Shown here in pieces: positions 5,342-8,938 of a stretch of DNA of 8,938 nt (position 1 is the stretch's first letter; each line of letters opens with the position of its first letter). Source of the stretch: an uncultured Altererythrobacter sp. (GTDB taxonomy: Bacteria > Pseudomonadota > Alphaproteobacteria > Sphingomonadales > Sphingomonadaceae); assembly GCA_937950385.1 (NCBI GenBank), contig CALFEA010000099.1, positions 1 through 8,938 on the forward strand, given 5' to 3'. Under the pieces are notes generated by a model. The model made no database searches and was not told the DNA's origin. It saw only the letters and a program-made list of their open reading frames with translations. A program made the position numbers and the translations under genes.

Positions 5342-8300
5342 TCAGCTAGCGATCCGACCCTCAGAAAGATCGGTCATTCCGGCGCTTGTGCTCGCAGAAC
5401 CTGCCCCACTTTGTTCATCTTGCCCATCACTACCAGTAGCTTCGGGATCGCCGCCTTTGGTGAATTCTCCGCCCAAAGCGTTTTCGGCAATGACAGTAAG
5501 CGTTTGCAAGGCTCCAACCGGCCTTGAAATAAGGAAACCCTGCGCTTCATGACAGGACATTTGTGCCAACGCATCAAGCTGCCCGGACGTCTCCACACCT
5601 TCGGCTATTACGTTCAGCCCCAGATTGCGGCCCAAATCAATGATCGCATGGGTGATCCGCTGATCACCAACGTTATCTTCCAATTCACGAACAAAGGCCC
5701 GATCAATTTTAAGCCGGTCCAACGGGAAACGCTGCAGATAGCTGAGCGAGGAATAGCCTGTGCCAAAATCATCAACGGCCACCCGCACACCAATCTGCCT
5801 GAGCGCGGTTAGGATTTCAATTGCGTGATCGCTTTCGCGCACCAAAGTGCCTTCGGTGATTTCAATTTCAAGGCGGCGCGGGTCCAAACCAGAAAAGTCT
5901 AGCGCGCCTTTTACCGTGGCAAAAATGTCTTGGTTGTAGAATTGATGGGGTGAGACATTGACCGAAATGATCAAATCCTGCCCGCCAATTTTGGGCCATG
6001 TGGCAGCCGTCTTACAGGCCTCGCGCAGGATCAATTGACCAAGCTCGTCAATGACCCCTATTTCCTCAGCAATTCTGATAAATTCATCCGGGGCCATATC
6101 GCCAAACTCAGGATGTGACCAACGCGCAAGCGCCTCAAAACCTGTAAGTTTCTGCGTGGTGAGGTCAATCTGTGGTTGATAAACGGCATAGACCCGCCCA
6201 TCCTTAAGCGCAGTACAAATGTCATCTTCCAACTGTTTGCGGCGGCGCAATTTGGCTTTCATCTCGCTCGAAAAACGCATCCAAGTTCCCTTGGATTTGC
6301 CCTTGGCTTCGTACAAAGCAATATCAGAAAGCTGAACCAATTCGGCCAAGTCTTTGGAATCATCTGGCAGCACAGCGCTGCCCAACGATGTGCTTACATT
6401 AATTTCCAAACCTTCGATTTGATACGGCTTGCGAACCTCGCCAATTAGCCAATGTGTAAGGTGTTCAAGCAATTCCCCGCCGTTTTCTGGCAGTAGCGCC
6501 GCGATCACAAACTCATCCCCGCCAAAACGCGAAACAATCGTGTCAGGACCAGATATTGACTGAAGGCGTTTGGCAACGGCCCGCAAAAGCTCATCGCCGA
6601 TATGGTGACCGAAATTGTCATTCACTGGCTTAAAGCCATCCAGATCAAGGGTGATAATTGCGAGGTCTTGACCGCTATTGGCCGCCTGCTGTTCAAGCTG
6701 CGCAACCTGTGTTTCAAACATCTTGCGGTTGGCAAGGCCGGTCAAATGATCGTGATAGGCAAGATATTGGATCTCGTCCTGTGCCTCGACCTTGTCGGTG
6801 ATTTCCAGCGACCGGCCGCGGTAGCCGGTGAATTCTCCGCGCCCATTGAACTGTGCAATGCCTGCGATCGAGAAAATGCGGCGCTCACCCGATGAATCAA
6901 CGCAGGCAAAAATCTCATCGGCAAAGTCGGACAGTGTATCGACGTGACGTTTCAGCGAGTCTATCGCTCGATCGATTGGCTCAAGAAGATCGATGTAATT
7001 GGTCCCCAAAAGTTCATCCTTCGGGACGCCATAACCTTTGACAAAACGTTCCGAAACATAGGTCAATTTGAAGTCTGGATCAGCTTCCCATAGCCAATCA
7101 GTATCGACTTTCTCATAATCGGAGAAACGCTGTTCCCCCTCTGCCAGTTCCTCACGCGCCTCGACTGTCTTTTCGACCATCAGCTCCACCAAAGGGGTCT
7201 GTTGCTCGGCAAAGGGAATGCCTTCTGAAGCCAAAGCGACAACTGTTGGCTCAGGCGATGCATCCAGATTGGCGGCCGTCTCCGCAACAATGCGTTTAAG
7301 CGGTTCGAGATCGATGTTTTCATTATGCTCTACCAGATTGAGACCGATCTTCTCTTCTTCTTCAGTCACTCGAATGGCATCAAAGCGGGAGAACAATTTG
7401 AGCGCGCCAAAAGCCGCGCCGCAGCCCCAAACCATCGCAAATCCAACCCCGCTCAGCTGTGTGAGCAAAAGGCTTGTCCGGTTCATTGTTAAAAACTCTG
7501 GCAAAATAAACAGCGGGATCATCAAAGTGCCCAGTGAACCTGCAATCAAATGGGTCGCAATGGCATCAACCGGATCATCGACTTTAAAGCTGTGCAATAG
7601 GCATCTTGCGCCAATGGTCGCAGCCATGCCGCATGCAAACCCAATGATCATCGCACCTTGAAACCCGACATAGGCGCAGCCTGCGGTTATGCCGACCAAC
7701 CCGCCCAAAATACCGGTCGCAGTGGTCTTGGGATGCGTGCTCTTACTGCCGCGCAATAGATCGTAAATCAGGCCAGCCAGCCCGCCAAAACACATCGCCA
7801 CAACGGTATTCACTACGATTTGCGTAAATGCGGGCGTGGAGGGAGATGCCGTACCCGCATTGAACCCAACCCAAGCGATGCCCAGCAGAACTATTCCGAA
7901 CAGCGACAAGACGCTGGAATGCCCGGGCATGGAAACAACATTGCCGCTTTCGTCAAAGCGCCCGATGCGCGGCCCAACGGCCAGGCATGCGCCCAATGCA
8001 GCGGCTCCGCCGACAACATGGACTACCGATCCGCCAGCGTAATCCATGAAGCCAAGATCAGCGAAGAATGACGGATTGCCTTCGATCAGGGCATTGCCCC
8101 AAACCAAATGTCCGAAAACAGGATAGATGATTGCAGCTATAATTGCGGTCAGGAAAATATAGGCGTGAAAGCGCATTCTTTCGGCAATTGCGCCCGATAC
8201 GATGGTGGCCGCGGCCGCACAGAAACCGAATTGATAGATCAACATTGGCTGATGCTGCGTGTCTGAGAAAGAAAAACCGCCAAAGCCAAACCATCCGGTG

Positions 8301-8566
8301 CTGCCCGCACCGAACATGATTGTCGCGCCAAGGGTCATAAAAATGCAACCTGAAACGATTAGATCCGTAGCGTTTTTCTGCGCCACATTGATCGTGTTCT
8401 TTGAACGGACTGATCCTGCTTCAAGCAGCAGAAAACCGCCCTGCATAAACATCACAAGTGCGGTTGCTATTACCATCCATAAAACGTCGATCCCTGACGC
8501 TTCGGCAACCCTGGCAACGAAAGCAGCTTCTTCTTGCGCAGCAACTGCTGCGAACTGACCCAACAT
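5342..8566 (-). CDS. Amt-PAS-GGDEF-EAL fusion: ammonium sensor/transporter linked to c-di-GMP turnover
   Basis: Predicted inner-membrane protein of 1074 residues, all in one frame. Residues about 27-400 are a complete ammonium transporter domain. Relative to E. coli AmtB it keeps D175 (D160), the twin histidines H183 and H339 (H168, H318), W156 (W148), F115 (F107), W232 and F235 (W212, F215), but T239 replaces S219. The conserved cytoplasmic tail follows (398-420, RVTEEEEKIGLN). After a linker with a likely coiled coil (about 455-480) comes a PAS domain (about 480-590, DWLWEADPDF near its start). The GGDEF domain (about 600-760) has D641, N649 and GGDEF at 682-686; the inhibitory RxxD site is absent (S672..D675). 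The EAL domain (about 775-1025) has E811, N870, E902, D932-D933, K953, E989 and Q1009, so both enzyme domains look active. The last 40 residues are acidic and Gly/Ser-rich. GGGAG lies 8 nt before the ATG. Likely role: external ammonium gates cyclic di-GMP synthesis or breakdown (inference). No glnK gene is adjacent. Confidence 0.95.
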   Translation of the reverse strand: MLGQFAAVAAQEEAAFVARVAEASGIDVLWMVIATALVMFMQGGFLLLEAGSVRSKNTINVAQKNATDLIVSGCIFMTLGATIMFGAGSTGWFGFGGFSFSDTQHQPMLIYQFGFCAAAATIVSGAIAERMRFHAYIFLTAIIAAIIYPVFGHLVWGNALIEGNPSFFADLGFMDYAGGSVVHVVGGAAALGACLAVGPRIGRFDESGNVVSMPGHSSVLSLFGIVLLGIAWVGFNAGTASPSTPAFTQIVVNTVVAMCFGGLAGLIYDLLRGSKSTHPKTTATGILGGLVGITAGCAYVGFQGAMIIGFACGMAATIGARCLLHSFKVDDPVDAIATHLIAGSLGTLMIPLFILPEFLTMNRTSLLLTQLSGVGFAMVWGCGAAFGALKLFSRFDAIRVTEEEEKIGLNLVEHNENIDLEPLKRIVAETAANLDASPEPTVVALASEGIPFAEQQTPLVELMVEKTVEAREELAEGEQRFSDYEKVDTDWLWEADPDFKLTYVSERFVKGYGVPKDELLGTNYIDLLEPIDRAIDSLKRHVDTLSDFADEIFACVDSSGERRIFSIAGIAQFNGRGEFTGYRGRSLEITDKVEAQDEIQYLAYHDHLTGLANRKMFETQVAQLEQQAANSGQDLAIITLDLDGFKPVNDNFGHHIGDELLRAVAKRLQSISGPDTIVSRFGGDEFVIAALLPENGGELLEHLTHWLIGEVRKPYQIEGLEINVSTSLGSAVLPDDSKDLAELVQLSDIALYEAKGKSKGTWMRFSSEMKAKLRRRKQLEDDICTALKDGRVYAVYQPQIDLTTQKLTGFEALARWSHPEFGDMAPDEFIRIAEEIGVIDELGQLILREACKTAATWPKIGGQDLIISVNVSPHQFYNQDIFATVKGALDFSGLDPRRLEIEITEGTLVRESDHAIEILTALRQIGVRVAVDDFGTGYSSLSYLQRFPLDRLKIDRAFVRELEDNVGDQRITHAIIDLGRNLGLNVIAEGVETSGQLDALAQMSCHEAQGFLISRPVGALQTLTVIAENALGGEFTKGGDPEATGSDGQDEQSGAGSASTSAGMTDLSEGRIAS

Positions 8567-8572
8567 TTATGT

Positions 8573-8579
8573 CTCTCCC
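8573..8579 (-). promoter_or_regulatory. Ribosome-binding site of the Amt fusion gene
   Basis: On the minus strand GGGAGAG lies 6 nt before the ATG at 8566 (8 nt if the core GGGAG is used). This supports the chosen start, which places about 27 residues before the first membrane helix. No signal peptide is evident in that stretch. Confidence 0.75.
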
Positions 8580-8593
8580 AATGGAGGGATAGC

Positions 8594-8634
8594 GCTAAGG
8601 ATTTATGGTTAACAAAACGTATCGAAATCTTAGC
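8594..8634. promoter_or_regulatory. Inverted repeat with CtrA-like half-site upstream of the Amt fusion gene
   Basis: GCTAAGGATTT (8594-8604) pairs with AAATCTTAGC (8625-8634) apart from one bulged G. Between the arms, on the minus strand, lies TTAACCAT (8605-8612), the strong half of the alphaproteobacterial CtrA site. The other half, 7 bp away, reads GATA (8620-8623) instead of TTAA. The location 28-68 bp before the start codon suits a regulatory site or leader hairpin. CtrA control is only a suggestion. Confidence 0.35.
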
Positions 8635-8653
8635 ATTTGCTTCTGAGCCATTG

Positions 8654-8680
8654 ATTCAATGCAAAGCTACTGTTGGTCAA
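8654..8680 (-). promoter_or_regulatory. Weak candidate promoter for the Amt fusion gene
   Basis: On the minus strand TTGACC (8675-8680) resembles a -35 box, and TTGAAT (8654-8659) a poor -10 box at a short 15-bp spacing. The -10 lies in a perfect palindrome, ATTGATTCAAT (8650-8660). I found no acceptable sigma-54 promoter (GG-N10-GC) or NtrC palindrome here, although ammonium genes often have them. Confidence 0.25.
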
Positions 8681-8766
8681 AACGCGATTGCTCCGCGCAT
8701 TCGGCGCAGCATGAATTGAAGGAATCATGGAAGTCACACTGTCCACGCACACGAACACGCACCAGG

Positions 8767-8792
8767 AACGTCCGCTTTCCACCCCTAAGCAG
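8767..8792 (+). repeat. 26-bp repeat motif, copy upstream of the Amt fusion gene
   Basis: It begins AACGTCCGC and ends CCTAAGCAG, matching the minus strand of 5284-5309 at 17 of 26 positions, concentrated at the two ends. It lies in opposite orientation to that copy, so the two face each other across the Amt fusion gene. Confidence 0.4.
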
Positions 8793-8872
8793 CCTATCAG
8801 AGGCCAATCGGGAGGTGCTAGCAGAGACTGGCCGCTAGTTCGGTTTAAGCTCAGTAAGCGGCTGGTCTGGTA

Positions 8873-8885
8873 ACGACCCAATTGC
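8873..8885 (+). repeat. 13-bp exact direct repeat of 5290-5302
   Basis: ACGACCCAATTGC occurs here and at 5290-5302, in the same orientation, on either side of the Amt fusion gene. A single 13-bp match in a window this size is not surprising by chance. What favours a real relationship is that both copies are intergenic and part of the longer 26-bp similarity described for 5284-5309. Confidence 0.4.
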
Positions 8886-8938
8886 TGTCATATGCCTACA
8901 CACTGCTTCCACCACAAGTTGATCAAAAACCAAATCCA

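Larger units (their letters stand above)
8681..8938. other. Non-coding region upstream of the Amt fusion gene, rich in short repeats
   Basis: No gene is supported in this stretch to the window edge. It carries the repeat copies at 8767-8792 and 8873-8885 and a hairpin with GCCGCT (8831-8836) and AGCGGC (8857-8862) arms. Small open frames here have no recognisable protein features. Confidence 0.5.

Noticed and set aside
7218..7661. 147-codon plus-strand open frame inside the Amt fusion gene
   Set aside because: Antisense to the conserved Amt domain; Ser/Ala/Pro-rich translation without motifs.
8567..8720. Sigma-54/NtrC-type nitrogen promoter for the Amt fusion gene
   Set aside because: A TGGCTC...AAATGC-like stretch on the minus strand has GG and GC 13 bp apart rather than 10, and there is no NtrC palindrome.
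8818..8881. 83-codon minus-strand open frame (8630-8881) and hairpin at 8831-8862 as a small gene or terminator
   Set aside because: The translation has no recognisable features and no good ribosome-binding site, and the hairpin lacks a T-run.

Overview
The window looks like a chromosomal segment of an alphaproteobacterium, most likely a sphingomonad-type one (Erythrobacteraceae or Sphingomonadaceae). This is inferred from gene style (a GPH-type symporter next to paired acyl-CoA dehydrogenases and an SDR), moderately GC-rich codon use and the look of the intergenic repeats. No rRNA or marker gene is present to prove it. All five protein-coding genes appear intact. There are no tRNA, rRNA, CRISPR or transposase genes.

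Left part (68-4947): a GPH/MelB-like cation symporter on the minus strand is divergent from a tight three-gene plus-strand operon. The operon encodes two different acyl-CoA dehydrogenases (3 bp apart) and an RhlG-like short-chain dehydrogenase (12 bp further on), and ends at a strong intrinsic terminator (4973-5005). The first dehydrogenase keeps the usual catalytic glutamate. The second has Gly-Asp at that place and looks like a non-catalytic partner subunit, so the pair is best read as a heteromeric enzyme of the kind known for steroid side-chain oxidation. With the SDR this suggests a beta-oxidation branch for a bulky acyl-CoA. The divergent transporter may import the substrate, but the substrate is not readable from sequence. 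Repeated CGTCAA/TTGACG words in the shared 245-bp promoter region are a candidate operator.

Middle (4948-5341): a non-coding gap holding the terminator, a 129-bp interval (5022-5150) whose two halves pair in six nested blocks (a long cruciform, REP/MITE-like element or structured RNA), a short direct repeat, and a 26-bp motif related to one found beyond the other end of the next gene.

Right part (5342-8566, minus strand): the most interesting gene, one 1074-residue protein joining a full-length ammonium transporter domain (Amt) to PAS, GGDEF and EAL domains. The Amt twin histidines and the GGDEF and EAL active-site residues are all present, while the GGDEF inhibitory RxxD site is not. The natural reading is a membrane ammonium sensor/transporter whose output is synthesis or breakdown of cyclic di-GMP. 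Amt fusions to signalling domains are known, best for the Amt-histidine kinase Ks-Amt5, but I know of no detailed characterisation of this four-domain form. Its upstream region (8567-8938) holds a good ribosome-binding site, a CtrA-like half-site inside an inverted repeat, a weak promoter and further repeats.
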